This document shows positions 9,426 to 18,666 of a stretch of 64,000 bases of DNA, piece after piece. How positions within the stretch are numbered: position 1 is the first letter of the stretch; the number at the start of each line of letters is the position of its first letter. The notes under the pieces are model-generated. The model was given only the letters and a program-made list of their open reading frames with translations, searched no databases and was not told the DNA's origin. The stretch is from Candidatus Sumerlaea chitinivorans (GTDB lineage Bacteria; Sumerlaeota; Sumerlaeia; Sumerlaeales; Sumerlaeaceae): assembly GCA_003290465.1 (NCBI GenBank), contig CP030759.1, forward strand, positions 350,672 through 414,671, read 5' to 3'. The translations under genes and the position numbers were made by a program.

Positions 9426-9719
9426 CTACTCGTCAGCTGGCTCATCGATCGAAGGCTCGTTTTTTCTTCCCCGCCGTATCCAGGCTGCACTTTGCAAGAC
9501 TGCGACAGCGAAAATGAACCACGAAGCCCATGTCAGCCATCGCCAGCGCCAAAAGATTACGGGGGCCAAGCCGACAAGAACAAGGAACACCGCCACAATA
9601 AGGTAGCGTTGGAGCTCGGACCGAATGTGGTTTTGAATGTCACTGGCACCGCGTTGCCCAGCAAAAACATACACGGCAATCATCAGAGCAACGTATACCC
9701 ACGGGATCGCCCACGTCAT
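9426..9719 (-). CDS. Small three-helix membrane protein, unknown
   Basis: 97 aa with three hydrophobic segments: about residues 4-20 (PWVYVALMIAVYVF), 38-56 (RYLIVAVFLVLVGLAPVIFW) and 61-80 (WLTWASWFIFAVAVLQ). It ends in a charged cytoplasmic-looking tail. It is more protein-like than the overlapping plus-strand frames, and caggag lies about 12 bases before ATG 9719. I do not recognise a family. It is a lone minus-strand gene between the M23 peptidase and acpP. Confidence 0.6.
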   Translation of the reverse strand: MTWAIPWVYVALMIAVYVFAGQRGASDIQNHIRSELQRYLIVAVFLVLVGLAPVIFWRWRWLTWASWFIFAVAVLQSAAWIRRGRKNEPSIDEPADE

Positions 9720-9971
9720 CGAACCAATATGCTCCTGACTTTCTCAAATTATGGGGAGACTTGATCGCCCTGCATGATGGTATTCTGGTTCACACATTTT
9801 TTGTTGACTCAAGGTGCTCCACTAAGTGTGGTCACGTTGAACACTGCAGCTTAGAAATGACGCTTGCGGCACGCGTTTGCAATAAAACAATGGTGAATTT
9901 GTATGCCGCAAACGTCCGGCGCTTCTGCACGAAGCTGCAGGAATAACCTGAATACTGTAGCGGAGGAATCA

Positions 9972-10217
9972 ATGTCGGTTGAACAGAAGGTCCGCGAAAT
10001 CGTGGCCCAACAACTGGGAAAGAATGTGGATCAGGTAACACCTGAGGCGTCGTTCCGGGATGACCTTGGAGCCGACTCTCTCGACGTGGTCGAGCTCGTG
10101 ATGGCGCTCGAGGAAGAGTTCGGCGTGGAAATCCCCGACGAAGATGCAGAGAAAATCCAGACGGTCGGCCAAGCGATTGATTATCTGAAAGAGAAGGTTG
10201 GCTCGTCGGAAGGCTAA
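9972..10217 (+). CDS. acpP: Acyl carrier protein
   Basis: 81 aa, acidic, four-helix carrier protein of type II fatty acid synthesis. The phosphopantetheine attachment Ser is S36 in [11 protein letters not shown] strong ribosome binding site cggagga (9961-9967) selects the ATG at 9972; the in-frame extension to 9903 is not coding. fabF follows 110 bases downstream, with a hairpin terminator in the gap. fabD and fabG, often located just upstream of acpP, are absent here. Confidence 0.97.
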   Translation: MSVEQKVREIVAQQLGKNVDQVTPEASFRDDLGADSLDVVELVMALEEEFGVEIPDEDAEKIQTVGQAIDYLKEKVGSSEG

Positions 10218-10266
10218 GGGTGGCCCTGCTTTGGTGGCCAACAGATTCTGAGTGTCAGGTGATTGT

Positions 10267-10306
10267 GCGTCGGGCGGATGAATTGTCTGCCTGACGCTCA
10301 TTTTTT
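10267..10306 (+). terminator. Rho-independent terminator between acpP and fabF
   Basis: The arms 10267-10275 (gcgtcgggc) and 10289-10297 (gcctgacgc) pair over nine positions with one G-T wobble, followed by tcatttttt. It ends 21 bases before the fabF ATG. It probably sets the high acpP to fabF transcript ratio by partial termination. Confidence 0.7.
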
Positions 10307-10327
10307 GAACGCACAAGGAGCAGCGTA

Positions 10328-11569
10328 ATGAAACGACGTGTCGTTGTTACAGGATTAGGAGCTGTAACCCCTATCGGGAACACAGTTGAAGAGTTCTGGC
10401 AGAACTTGCTGGCAGGCAAAAGCGGGATTGGGTACATCCAGCGCTTCGACACAACGAATCACTCCGTGAAGATCGCAGCAGAAGTAAAGAACTTCAACGC
10501 TGAGGATCACTTTGAGAAGAAAGAGTTAAAGAAGATCGATGATTTTTGCCGGTTTGGCGTGGTGGCGGCCCGGCAGGCGTTCGCCGATAGTGGGCTGAGC
10601 TGGGACAAAGTCTCTCCATTTGAAGTGGGGGTGATCATCGGCTGTGGCATGGGGGGCGTCCTCACGATCGAAGAACAGCACGCAATTCTCCTCCAACGCG
10701 GTCCGTCAAGGGTAAGCCCGTTCCTCATCCCCAAAATGATCCCCAATATGTCCAGCGGCCTGATCTCCATCTATCTCGGCGCCAAAGGACCCAACACGAC
10801 GATTGTTACGGCCTGTGCCTCTGCGACCCATGCCATCGGAGAAGCATTCCGTTCCATTCAACGTGGGGACGCGGTCGCGGTCATCACTGGTGGTACGGAG
10901 GCAACCATTTCGCCACTCTCGATCGCAGGTTTCGCAAACATGGGCGCCCTCAGCCAACAGAACGACAACCCACAAGGGGCAAGTCGCCCATTCGACGCGA
11001 AGCGTGATGGCTTCGTCATGGGCGAGGGGGCAGGCATTATGGTGCTTGAGGAGCTGGAGCATGCCCTGCGGCGTGGCGCGAAAATCTACGCGGAAATCGT
11101 TGGATATGGGCTCTCGGGTGATGCGTACCACATGACGGCCCCTGCACCTTGCGGGGAAGGCGGTGCCAGAGCAATGAAGATGGCTTTGGATGATGCGGGC
11201 ATTCCCCCCACGGAGGTTCAGCACGTCAACGCGCACGGCACCAGCACGCCCCTCAATGATAAGCTCGAAACTCAAGCAATTAAGACGGTGTTTGGGGATC
11301 ACGCCTATAAACTGGCGATCACAGCTAACAAGTCCATGACTGGGCATCTGATTGGCGCGGCGGGTGCCGTCGAAGCAATTTCCACCATCAAGAGTGTGCA
11401 AGAGAACAAGATTCCGCCGACGATCAATTACGAAAATCCAGATCCAGAGTGCGACCTCGATTACGTTCCCAATCAGGCCCGCGAGATGGAGGTTGTCTAC
11501 GCCATCAGTAACTCCCTCGGTTTTGGCGGGCACAACTGCACGGTTTGCTTCAAAAAGTTTACCGAGTAA
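10328..11569 (+). CDS. fabF: 3-oxoacyl-ACP synthase II
   Basis: 413 aa, exactly the FabF length. It condenses malonyl-ACP with a growing acyl-ACP in fatty acid elongation. The catalytic triad is at canonical positions: C163 in [12 protein letters not shown]303 in [11 protein letters not shown] and H340 in TGHLIGAAG. The N-terminus [17 protein letters not shown] is typical. aaggag lies just before ATG 10328. It is paired with acpP and followed by a strong terminator, so the unit ends here. Confidence 0.97.
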   Translation: MKRRVVVTGLGAVTPIGNTVEEFWQNLLAGKSGIGYIQRFDTTNHSVKIAAEVKNFNAEDHFEKKELKKIDDFCRFGVVAARQAFADSGLSWDKVSPFEVGVIIGCGMGGVLTIEEQHAILLQRGPSRVSPFLIPKMIPNMSSGLISIYLGAKGPNTTIVTACASATHAIGEAFRSIQRGDAVAVITGGTEATISPLSIAGFANMGALSQQNDNPQGASRPFDAKRDGFVMGEGAGIMVLEELEHALRRGAKIYAEIVGYGLSGDAYHMTAPAPCGEGGARAMKMALDDAGIPPTEVQHVNAHGTSTPLNDKLETQAIKTVFGDHAYKLAITANKSMTGHLIGAAGAVEAISTIKSVQENKIPPTINYENPDPECDLDYVPNQAREMEVVYAISNSLGFGGHNCTVCFKKFTE

Positions 11570-11609
11570 GTGTGTAGAGAATCCACGGACTCGACCGAGC
11601 CCGAATTTT

Positions 11610-11657
11610 GGCGTCGCAGCGCGAACAACTCTGGGCGCTGTGACGCCTTTTCTTTTT
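11610..11657 (+). terminator. Rho-independent terminator of fabF
   Basis: The 13-base arms 11610-11622 (ggcgtcgcagcgc) and 11635-11647 (gcgctgtgacgcc) pair with one mismatch and are followed directly by ttttcttttt. Confidence 0.9.
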
Positions 11658-11969
11658 CAGGAGCAAATGGGTGGGGGAGGTGCTGTGGGCGCAAAACTCA
11701 ACTCACTTCGCAAGAAGTGTCACCTCCGGTATGAAAAATCTACATCCAGCCTTCTGAAAAACCTACGATCACGCTTTTGCCACGAAACGCTAAAACCCTC
11801 GAAAACTCACTTGTGCGTCGCCAGTGCGTTTGTCACGAAGGGCACAGAAGCTCATAGCAAATTGTGCGAAAAACGGATATGACTTTTCCTGTTGCCCACG
11901 GGGCTTTTGTTGCCTGCCAATGCTCATGCGAACGGCAAGTATCACGGAACGGAAAAAGGAGAATTCTCA
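11658..11969 (+). other. 312-base intergenic region upstream of the esterase operon
   Basis: It must carry the promoter of the 11970-16029 operon. The frame of the esterase is open from 11892 but the start at 11970 is better. I see no clear promoter, repeat or RNA. The tract around 11720-11880 is less GC-rich than the coding sequence and contains several short A runs. Confidence 0.4.
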
Positions 11970-13286
11970 GTGAGGCGATCGCTCCGACGCGTTTTTTCAT
12001 TCGCAAAACATCTCTCTGCTGGCTTGGTGGTTTTTATGGTATTGGGTAACCAAACAGATCAGGCGAACGCAGCGTGGCGTTTCGAAGTGTTGCCAAACGT
12101 GGAGAAAGGAAAGCCCGCTGTGCGCGCCGTCAATGATTCGAAACACGATGGCTTGTATGTGCGCGTGACGAAACTCTCGGATACAACAGCAGTTCTCGAG
12201 AGTCGGCAATTTGCACCCGCCAGCGAGATCACCTATGAGCTACCCTCAACTAAGGAACCCACACACGTGGAAGTGACTTTCACAACTGCTCCCAACGCCC
12301 AGTCGCCTCTTTTTGTCTGGCGAACCGTTGCGATGCCCAAGGGTGTGCCTCCAATTCGTTATCGTGGCGCTCGTGGATTTGAGCGTCCCGCTGATTTCGA
12401 TGAGTTTTGGATCCGTGCCAAAAAGCAATTAGCGGCGGTTCCCATGGAACCTGTCATCGAGCGCGTTCCCGATCGCGATACGAGTACGGGCTTGCTTTAC
12501 AAGGTCACGCTGCGAAGTGTTGGCGACACCAAAATCGTCTGCTGGTATTTCGTGCCGCGTGACGCACTGGATGATCAGGGGCAAGCGCGGCGTCGGTGTC
12601 CAGCAGTGATCATCATGCCGGGTTACGGCGCTGAGGAGCCGCCGATTGATCGCACCACAAGCGGGATCGCCACCCTGTCGGTGAATCCTCGCAACCACGG
12701 ACCTTCTCGTGATTATTGGAAGTGTCCGGTGGAGCATCTTGTTTGGAATATCGCCGATCCTGAAAACTTTTATTATCGGCTCGCGTTCTTAGATTGTTTG
12801 CGAGCGGCCGAATTCCTTTTTGAGCGCCCCGAAATTGACCCGAAGAGAGTTGCAGCGGAAGGGGGAAGTCAGGGAGGGCTTTTCGCGCTTGCGCTTGCCG
12901 CGCTTGAGCCTCGAATTGCCTGTGTCTGTTCTAACGTGACTGCCTTCAGTGCCTATGCGGATGGAATCATTCTCGGGACTCTTGGGCACCATAAGACGTA
13001 TCGAGAGATTCTTGGGAGAAACGATACGACTGCCACACTGGTGCGAAAATCGCTCGCTTACACCGATGGTGCAAACATGGCCACGCGTGTGCGATGCCCC
13101 GTACAGATTTCAATGGGGGGAATGGACCCGGTGTGCCATTACATGCAGGGGATCGTGGTTTATAATCGCATTCCGAAAGGCGTGCCAAAAGAGTATCATG
13201 TGGCGCCGAATGTTCCCCATGCCGTCCCGCCAGAGATGCGAGAGTGGAACGCTCGCTGGTATCGCCGGTGGTTGGGAGTCCAATGA
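11970..13286 (+). CDS. Exported acetyl-xylan-esterase-like alpha/beta hydrolase
   Basis: 438 aa from GTG 11970, chosen because aaaggaga ends about eight bases before it and because it yields an Arg-rich signal peptide with a hydrophobic core (AGLVVFMVLG) and an Ala-rich cleavage region. An N-terminal beta domain (about 40-125) precedes an AXE1/cephalosporin-C deacetylase-type hydrolase. The probable triad is S300 in GGSQGG, D386 in GGMDPVCH and H417 in VPHAVPP. This family removes acetyl or other acyl groups from sugars or polysaccharides; the substrate here is unknown. The stop overlaps the next start by 4 bases (ATGA), so translation is coupled to the fused oxidoreductase. Confidence 0.8.
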   Translation: MRRSLRRVFSFAKHLSAGLVVFMVLGNQTDQANAAWRFEVLPNVEKGKPAVRAVNDSKHDGLYVRVTKLSDTTAVLESRQFAPASEITYELPSTKEPTHVEVTFTTAPNAQSPLFVWRTVAMPKGVPPIRYRGARGFERPADFDEFWIRAKKQLAAVPMEPVIERVPDRDTSTGLLYKVTLRSVGDTKIVCWYFVPRDALDDQGQARRRCPAVIIMPGYGAEEPPIDRTTSGIATLSVNPRNHGPSRDYWKCPVEHLVWNIADPENFYYRLAFLDCLRAAEFLFERPEIDPKRVAAEGGSQGGLFALALAALEPRIACVCSNVTAFSAYADGIILGTLGHHKTYREILGRNDTTATLVRKSLAYTDGANMATRVRCPVQISMGGMDPVCHYMQGIVVYNRIPKGVPKEYHVAPNVPHAVPPEMREWNARWYRRWLGVQ

Positions 13287-15313
13287 GAGTTCTGGTCACG
13301 GGTGCAAACGGGTTTATTGGTTCGCGTCTTTGCCGTCGTCTTGTGGACGCAGGGCATGACGTCGTCGCCGTGATGCGCCCGCGCCTTGGCGATTGCAAAT
13401 TTCCAGTGGGACAGGTGGTCTATGCTCAGCTGCCCTATGGTATTCCGCGTCGCGCCTTCGAGGATGTTCAGGCGATCATTCATTGTGCCGGCACGACCCG
13501 CGGACAGTCAGAGGCCGAGGCCTGGGCCGTGAATGTGGAAACGACGCGTGTTTTGGTAGCGCAGGCAAAACGCCTTCCCGCCTTCTCCCGTTTCGTATTT
13601 GTGTCGTCGCAGTCAGCGCACGAGCGAGCCATCTCCGCTTACGGCCGAACAAAGCTTGCTGCAGAACAGGTCGTAAAAAACTCTGGGCTTCCTTACGCGA
13701 TCGTGCGGCCGGGGCTTGTCTTTGGCGCGGGAGATGCTGGTCTCTTTGGGCGAATGCGCAGCACGATTGCACGGCTTCCCATCTTGCCACTTCTTGGTGG
13801 GGGACGTGCTCCTGTGCAACCCATCGAGGTCGAAGACCTTTGTGAAGCGCTTGCTCGGTGTCTGACTCTCTCGCCGGACGAATCCCATGAGTTCAACTTG
13901 GGCGAGCCTGAGCCCATGACGATGGCGGAGTTCCTGCAAGCGGTGGCGTGCGCGATGACCGGGCGGCGTAAGCCGGCGCTGGTGATTCCTCTTGGCCCGA
14001 TCAAGGCTGCGGTTACGGTTGCGGAGCGCCTCCGCTTGCCGCTGCCGATCACAAGCGAGAATCTGCGGGGAATGGAAGTCGTCCAGCGCATGGACACCCA
14101 GCCGTCCCTTGAGCGCTTGGACCTGACGCTGAAACCGTTTGAGAGTGCAATGCGGCACGCTGCCGCGGACCGCAGTGTGTCGACGTTGGTGGATCCACCC
14201 CTTCGGATCATGCTCGTCGGGGCCGGGAAGATCGGCATCGTACACGCCATGGACATCACGCAGCGCCCAGAGATGGTGTTGTGTGCCGCGGTGGATCCCA
14301 GCCGCAAGGCACTGCGGCTTTATGAAAACATGGGATTTCAGTGCAAGTTTTACACGGATTTGGACGACGCGATTGCGAGTGCAAAGCCAGACGCTGCGAT
14401 CATTGCGACGCCAGCAGCCACCCATTACGATTTAGCGCATCGCTGCCTGAGTTGCGGACTCGATGTTCTAATCGAAAAGCCTTTGGCTGTAGCTCCAGAT
14501 GTTTTGGGCAAGTATCGTCAGCTCAAGCAGGAATTCCCGGATCGAATCTGTCACGTCGGCTATATGGCCACGCAGTTTCCTCACTTGGATGCCGTCGCGC
14601 GGGCCTTGCGCGCTCAAGAGTTTGGGCCGGTGCGCGCGGTGTGGATCACTGCCCTCCAGTCACACATCATGGCCCCAAAACCCGTACGGTGGGAGATGAT
14701 CAAGCGTTTGTCCGGCGGGGGAGTGCTTATCAATTTCGCGTCCCATCTCATCGCGATCGCTTTTCGGTTGTTTGGTCGGGCCCAGCTACATTCCGCGAAA
14801 TTGTGGTCCATCCATTCGACCGAGGTGGAGGATGCTGCAGATCTGTTGTTAGATTTTCAGGACTTCAGGGGGCGCCTCGTGACCTCGTGGTCTGCGGAGG
14901 GTTATGCACGGCCACAAAATCGCATTGTGGTCGAGTGCCAAAACGGTGACATCATCTTCGAGAATTTCTATGCGGCGTTTCGTGGTAAGGACGGGTCCGT
15001 GAGACTTGTCACTCAGTGCGATTATGATGTTGGGTTCAACGCCGCGCCTGACTACACTGGGGGCGCGTTTGCGTGTGAACATATCAACTTTGCTCGCGCT
15101 GTTCGTGAGCGCAAGAACGGGCAGGAGAGTGACGGAGCTCCGTCGCGCACACCCGTGAGCCTCGAGGAAGCCATCGCAATCGAGGCATTCCTCCATGAGG
15201 TCTATGAGCAAACAAGCTCACAGCCGAGCAGCCCACAGATGTCTCATACCCTGTCCGACTCGCCCCATAATCGCGAGCTGGATGAAATCGTGAGGAGGTT
15301 GACACGGCGATGA
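13283..15313 (+). CDS. Fused SDR (epimerase-like) and Gfo/Idh/MocA oxidoreductase
   Basis: 676 aa, two complete NAD(P)-dependent domains in one chain. Residues 1 to about 300 are an extended SDR: G7-x-x-G10-x-x-G13 in VTGANGFIGSR, and Y120-x-x-x-K124 in SAYGRTK. From about 312 a Gfo/Idh/MocA domain begins with IMLVGAGKIG and has the signature E398-K399-P400, followed by the usual C-terminal substrate domain to about 650. The frame is continuous with no sign of a sequencing error. The start ATG 13283 overlaps the esterase stop. Its own stop overlaps the next ATG (15310). A nucleotide-sugar or glycoside substrate is plausible, for example a two-step redox or epimerisation, but this is inference. 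Confidence 0.82.
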   Translation: MRVLVTGANGFIGSRLCRRLVDAGHDVVAVMRPRLGDCKFPVGQVVYAQLPYGIPRRAFEDVQAIIHCAGTTRGQSEAEAWAVNVETTRVLVAQAKRLPAFSRFVFVSSQSAHERAISAYGRTKLAAEQVVKNSGLPYAIVRPGLVFGAGDAGLFGRMRSTIARLPILPLLGGGRAPVQPIEVEDLCEALARCLTLSPDESHEFNLGEPEPMTMAEFLQAVACAMTGRRKPALVIPLGPIKAAVTVAERLRLPLPITSENLRGMEVVQRMDTQPSLERLDLTLKPFESAMRHAAADRSVSTLVDPPLRIMLVGAGKIGIVHAMDITQRPEMVLCAAVDPSRKALRLYENMGFQCKFYTDLDDAIASAKPDAAIIATPAATHYDLAHRCLSCGLDVLIEKPLAVAPDVLGKYRQLKQEFPDRICHVGYMATQFPHLDAVARALRAQEFGPVRAVWITALQSHIMAPKPVRWEMIKRLSGGGVLINFASHLIAIAFRLFGRAQLHSAKLWSIHSTEVEDAADLLLDFQDFRGRLVTSWSAEGYARPQNRIVVECQNGDIIFENFYAAFRGKDGSVRLVTQCDYDVGFNAAPDYTGGAFACEHINFARAVRERKNGQESDGAPSRTPVSLEEAIAIEAFLHEVYEQTSSQPSSPQMSHTLSDSPHNRELDEIVRRLTRR

Positions 15314-16029
15314 TCGTCAAGGATATCCGCCATACTCCTCACCAAACTCCCGTATCGGCGGCTCGGGACGAGGCTCTTGCCTCGACCGTTTGGCAACTCC
15401 CGCAGCTTCCAGCATCGACGTCGTTGAGCTTCGTTGTCGTACCCGACTTCCTAAATTACGCTCGGCTACTCAGTACCGGCCAAGCTAAGGCTATGCTTGC
15501 GTTAGCCGGTGGTGTCTCGCGTGTGACAAAAGCCGCGTTGAATGTTGCTCCTTTGATCCTCGCAAATCCACGTCGAGCGGTGGCCCAAGATTTTTGGCTG
15601 ATCGCAGAGGCGTTGACGCGCTATGACCTTGCTTTGCTCCCTCGCGGTCGCGCCACCGTGAGTTGTTTGCACTCCTACCTTACCGACTTTGCTTTGGTAT
15701 TTGATCGCGCTGAATTTGTGCAGCGGTTTGCGCAGCTGGCCCGTAAACGTGGTTCGTGGGGACTTTGGACTCAGCAGCCAGCAATGGCGCTGAGCGCTTG
15801 CGTGCGATGGGGTGTTACCCCGGACTATCTTGTGGTGCTTCTGAGCTCGCAGGCGCAAGACGCCTTGGACGCCCTGCGCTTGGCCCGTGAGAACAAGCAC
15901 TTCGAGCGCACAAGAATCTTGGCGGATCTCACCAATTTCCCGCAAACAGTTCAGGCGGATCCACGCGCGTGCGTCGCGGAGCCGGGTCTGTTTGATGGGT
16001 TTGTGATTGCTGGATCATCCGCCGAGTAA
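15310..16029 (+). CDS. Unknown protein translationally coupled to the fused oxidoreductase
   Basis: 239 aa, soluble, no signal peptide or membrane segment. The start overlaps the preceding stop in ATGA. The sequence contains FVVVPDFLNYARLLSTGQ, a central region with two Trp-rich stretches (RGSWGLWTQQPAM), and DYLVVLLSSQAQDALDALR. The C-terminal strand pattern (FERTRILADLTNFP) hints at an alpha/beta barrel-type fold such as an aldo-keto reductase relative, but I do not recognise a family signature. Its coupling suggests it acts in the same pathway as the esterase and the oxidoreductase. Confidence 0.7.
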   Translation: MIVKDIRHTPHQTPVSAARDEALASTVWQLPQLPASTSLSFVVVPDFLNYARLLSTGQAKAMLALAGGVSRVTKAALNVAPLILANPRRAVAQDFWLIAEALTRYDLALLPRGRATVSCLHSYLTDFALVFDRAEFVQRFAQLARKRGSWGLWTQQPAMALSACVRWGVTPDYLVVLLSSQAQDALDALRLARENKHFERTRILADLTNFPQTVQADPRACVAEPGLFDGFVIAGSSAE

Positions 16030-16309
16030 GCTCCTACGCTCGCGAGCGCATGCCGGCGCGTTTGAAGAGCTACGTCAAACTGCAACTCGAAAAATTCCAT
16101 TGACTCAGCGTCCTCTTGCTTGCTGAAGATAGCACCACTTAGTTGAGAAGTATTGGTGTATCGCTGTTGGTTTCGGTGTTTCAAAGACCAGTCGAGGTAG
16201 CTCGGTACTCCGAGGGTGGAGAAAAGCGGGCTGCGCATGAAGTTCATCCCTCCGCGGATTCCTCACGTGTTTCCCTGATTCCCACGGTAGAAAGAAGGTG
16301 AGTCACGGT

Positions 16310-16516
16310 ATGCCTATCGGAAAGGTAAAATGGTTCAACGACAAGAAGGGCTTTGGCTTCATTGAGCCGGAAGGTGGAGGAGAGGATGTGTTCGTCCATC
16401 ACACTTCGATCAATGCGGACGGCTATCGCACCCTCACGGAAGGCGAAAAAGTCGAGTTCGAAGTCGTGCAAGGACCTAAAGGAAAGCAAGCACGCAACGT
16501 TTGCAAATTGGGTTAA
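16310..16516 (+). CDS. Cold-shock domain protein
   Basis: 68 aa OB-fold single-stranded nucleic acid chaperone. RNP1 is KGFGFIE and RNP2 is DVFVHH, with aromatic residues W8 and F9 in KVKWFN. ATG 16310 is chosen because the family begins M-x-x-G-K-V-K-W-F and aaggtga precedes it; an in-frame GTG at 16298 would overlap that ribosome binding site. A 280-base region lies upstream and probably forms a long 5' leader, as is common for csp genes. Confidence 0.95.
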   Translation: MPIGKVKWFNDKKGFGFIEPEGGGEDVFVHHTSINADGYRTLTEGEKVEFEVVQGPKGKQARNVCKLG

Positions 16517-16530
16517 CGGTGTCAACTTGT

Positions 16531-16552
16531 TAGGCTCCACCGGCGGAGCCTA
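16531..16552 (+). terminator. Hairpin after the cold-shock gene
   Basis: The perfect 8-base arms TAGGCTCC and GGAGCCTA have a 6-base loop and lie 14 bases after the stop codon. No T run follows, so it may be a transcript 3'-end stabiliser or a weak terminator. Confidence 0.5.
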
Positions 16553-16641
16553 TCACTCACACATTAGTTACCACGAGTTGACGATGGTGTTATGCGCCCG
16601 TCGGCGTTTGAGTCCGAGAAACGCCACGCGGGCGCTCATCT

Positions 16642-17016
16642 TTATCCGCAATGCTCCGTTTTCACGGCCACGCCCCGCTCCACGGGTTGGCCAGTCGTAA
16701 AGGACGTCCCACATCCACACGTGCGCTGCGCGTTTGGATTGTCGAACTTAAACCCGCCGTTGAGGAGTGAAGATGAGTAATCAATCACGAGGCCGTTGAT
16801 AAACAAGTAACTCTTTGGGTCACAGAAGATCTTGATCCCACCCGAATCAAAGACCAGATCGTCGGCCTTCGGATTTTCCTCGATATCCAGGACATAGGAG
16901 AGCCCCGAGCATCCGCCGCCTTTCACGCCCACGCGGAGACCCCACTCAGGCCGGTTTTGTGAGACAAGGATCCGTTTCACTTCATTTTGTGCTGCTTCGG
17001 TGAGGTGAATCGCCAT
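16642..17016 (-). CDS. A-type iron-sulfur carrier (IscA/ErpA/HesB family)
   Basis: 124 aa. It carries and delivers Fe-S clusters to apo-proteins. The three ligand cysteines are present: C36 in GGGCSGLSY and C100/C102 in RTCGCGTSF. The ATG at 17016 follows an excellent minus-strand ribosome binding site (aggagagg); the frame extends to 17073 without need. It sits 79 bases downstream of the cysteine desulfurase gene on the same strand. A tail of about 15 residues after the CGC motif is a little longer than usual. Confidence 0.92.
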   Translation of the reverse strand: MAIHLTEAAQNEVKRILVSQNRPEWGLRVGVKGGGCSGLSYVLDIEENPKADDLVFDSGGIKIFCDPKSYLFINGLVIDYSSSLLNGGFKFDNPNAQRTCGCGTSFTTGQPVERGVAVKTEHCG

Positions 17017-17095
17017 GGTCTTCCTCTCCTGATGTAGTACTAAATCAGTACTATTCCAGCGGCGGAGTCTCATTCAAGGGCACAATGGGCAGGAA

Positions 17096-18304
17096 CTATG
17101 TGTCTTCGGAATGGAAACTCGAACGCGGGCTCAGGCTACGCAGCTTTTTAACCTTTTCAATGACGCTGGTTGCAGCAAACTCGACCTCTTCCCTTGTCGT
17201 AAAGCGACCCAACCCGAACCGGAGGGAACTGTGCGCAAGAGCAGGACTACGGCCGATGGCTTTCAGAACGTGCGACGCCTCGCGGGTGTGAGAGGCGCAT
17301 GCACTTCCTGAGCTCACAGCCACCTCGTTGCGCAGGGACATCAGCAAGGCTTCTCCTTCCACCCCCGGGATCGAGACATTCAGGTTGTTGGGAAGCCGCG
17401 AAGTGAGCGAGCCGTTTACGACGAGTCCTTCAATACCTTCCCGCAACCGAGCGAGAAGCAGATCGCGGAGCTGGCGCAAACGCTCAGCTTCCGTAGTCAT
17501 CTCCGCGCGAGCAATCTCACACGCGGCTCCTAATCCCACGATGCCTGCGACGTTGAGTGTCCCCGCCCGCAAACCACGTTCCTGTCCACCGCCGTGGAGC
17601 AACGGTTCGAGCTTCACTCCCGGCAACCCTCCGCGGACGTACAGCGCGCCGACACCTTTCGGCCCATAGAGTTTGTGCGCGCTCATGGACATGAGATCGA
17701 TGCCCAGCGAACGAACTTGAATGGGAATTTTTCCAAGTGATTGGGCAGCATCCACATGAAGGAGCGCACCATGTGGTTTGGCGAGTCGCGCGATTTCTTC
17801 CAGCGGCTGAATCGTGCCAATTTCGTTGTTCGCGTGGATGATGCTTACGAGCGCAGTTTCTTCCTGTAAGGCTGTCTGCAACGCCGCGAGATCCACGAAA
17901 CCCTCGGAAGTTACAGGCACGACTTCGACCTCTATGCCGCGACTTTGAAGGAAGTGGCAACAATCCAAGACGGCCTTGTGCTCAATCGCGGTTGTGACGA
18001 CACGTTTTCGAGAGCTGCACGCAAGAGCCCCCTTGAGCGCAGCATTAATGCTCTCCGTTGCACCAGAAGTGAAAATGATCTCTTTCGGCGAAGCTCCGAT
18101 CAGTGCGGCGACTTGCGATCGAGCGCGTTCCACAGCTTCCTTCGCCCGCATCCCGTATAGGTGAGTTGTGCTCGACGCATTGCCGTATTCCGTGGTCAAG
18201 TATGGCATCATTGCCTCGAGCACGCGCGGATCGAGCCGAGTGGTGGCGTGGTTATCCAAGTACACTGGGATTTGCACAGGGACGTTTGTCATGTCAGCGG
18301 TCAT
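17096..18304 (-). CDS. iscS: Cysteine desulfurase (IscS/NifS)
   Basis: 402 aa, PLP-dependent. It removes sulfur from cysteine for Fe-S clusters and other thio-cofactors. PLP contacts are H109 in TAIEHKAV, D185 in HVDAAQS and the Schiff-base Lys K211 in SMSAHKLYGPKG. The active-site Cys is C336 in SSGSACASHT, with the loop length of group I (IscS/NifS) enzymes. Start ATG 18304 is preferred; ATG 18292 is possible. The gene order is iscS-iscA, with no scaffold iscU between them and none elsewhere in the window. Confidence 0.94.
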   Translation of the reverse strand: MTADMTNVPVQIPVYLDNHATTRLDPRVLEAMMPYLTTEYGNASSTTHLYGMRAKEAVERARSQVAALIGASPKEIIFTSGATESINAALKGALACSSRKRVVTTAIEHKAVLDCCHFLQSRGIEVEVVPVTSEGFVDLAALQTALQEETALVSIIHANNEIGTIQPLEEIARLAKPHGALLHVDAAQSLGKIPIQVRSLGIDLMSMSAHKLYGPKGVGALYVRGGLPGVKLEPLLHGGGQERGLRAGTLNVAGIVGLGAACEIARAEMTTEAERLRQLRDLLLARLREGIEGLVVNGSLTSRLPNNLNVSIPGVEGEALLMSLRNEVAVSSGSACASHTREASHVLKAIGRSPALAHSSLRFGLGRFTTREEVEFAATSVIEKVKKLRSLSPRSSFHSEDT

Positions 18305-18384
18305 TCTCTTCGCTATGATTCTTACGCCCAGCCGACCTTGTTTAGTTTGACAATTAGCGACCTTACAGCACACAAAATCAAACT

Positions 18385-18627
18385 ATGAAAAGGCCTCTCT
18401 TAGCACTTATGTTTCTTGGGTTTTGTGCCACTGGGTTTCCGCACGGGAATAAGGAAGTGTGCGGTATTCCGCACCGGCACTACGCGGGAAAAGTTTATTA
18501 TTTGGTTGGATGCCAATATGTGGTGGGGCCGGAGTGTTCATGTCCCGCCGACGTGCTTCCACGTGCTCGTAGTTCTGTCTCCCAAAGTACCTCACGCCCA
18601 AGCAAGAAGCGCTACATCGCAGAGTAA
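18385..18627 (+). CDS. Small exported Cys-containing protein, unknown
   Basis: 80 aa: a signal-peptide-like N-terminus (MKRPLLALMFLGFCATG), then a short mature region with VCGIPHRHYAGKVYYLVGC and PECSCPADV, and a basic Ser/Arg-rich tail. Four mature cysteines suggest disulfides or metal binding. No clear ribosome binding site is seen. It is the first of a run of plus-strand genes and is followed by an HMA metallochaperone 39 bases later. No family recognised; it may be spurious. Confidence 0.45.
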   Translation: MKRPLLALMFLGFCATGFPHGNKEVCGIPHRHYAGKVYYLVGCQYVVGPECSCPADVLPRARSSVSQSTSRPSKKRYIAE

Positions 18628-18666
18628 CGGCTCGTCTGTGTAAATTGACCTACGGAGGTTCCAACA

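Noticed and set aside
10706-11533. 275-codon minus-strand frame opposite fabF
   Set aside because: fabF is certain; this is a shadow frame.
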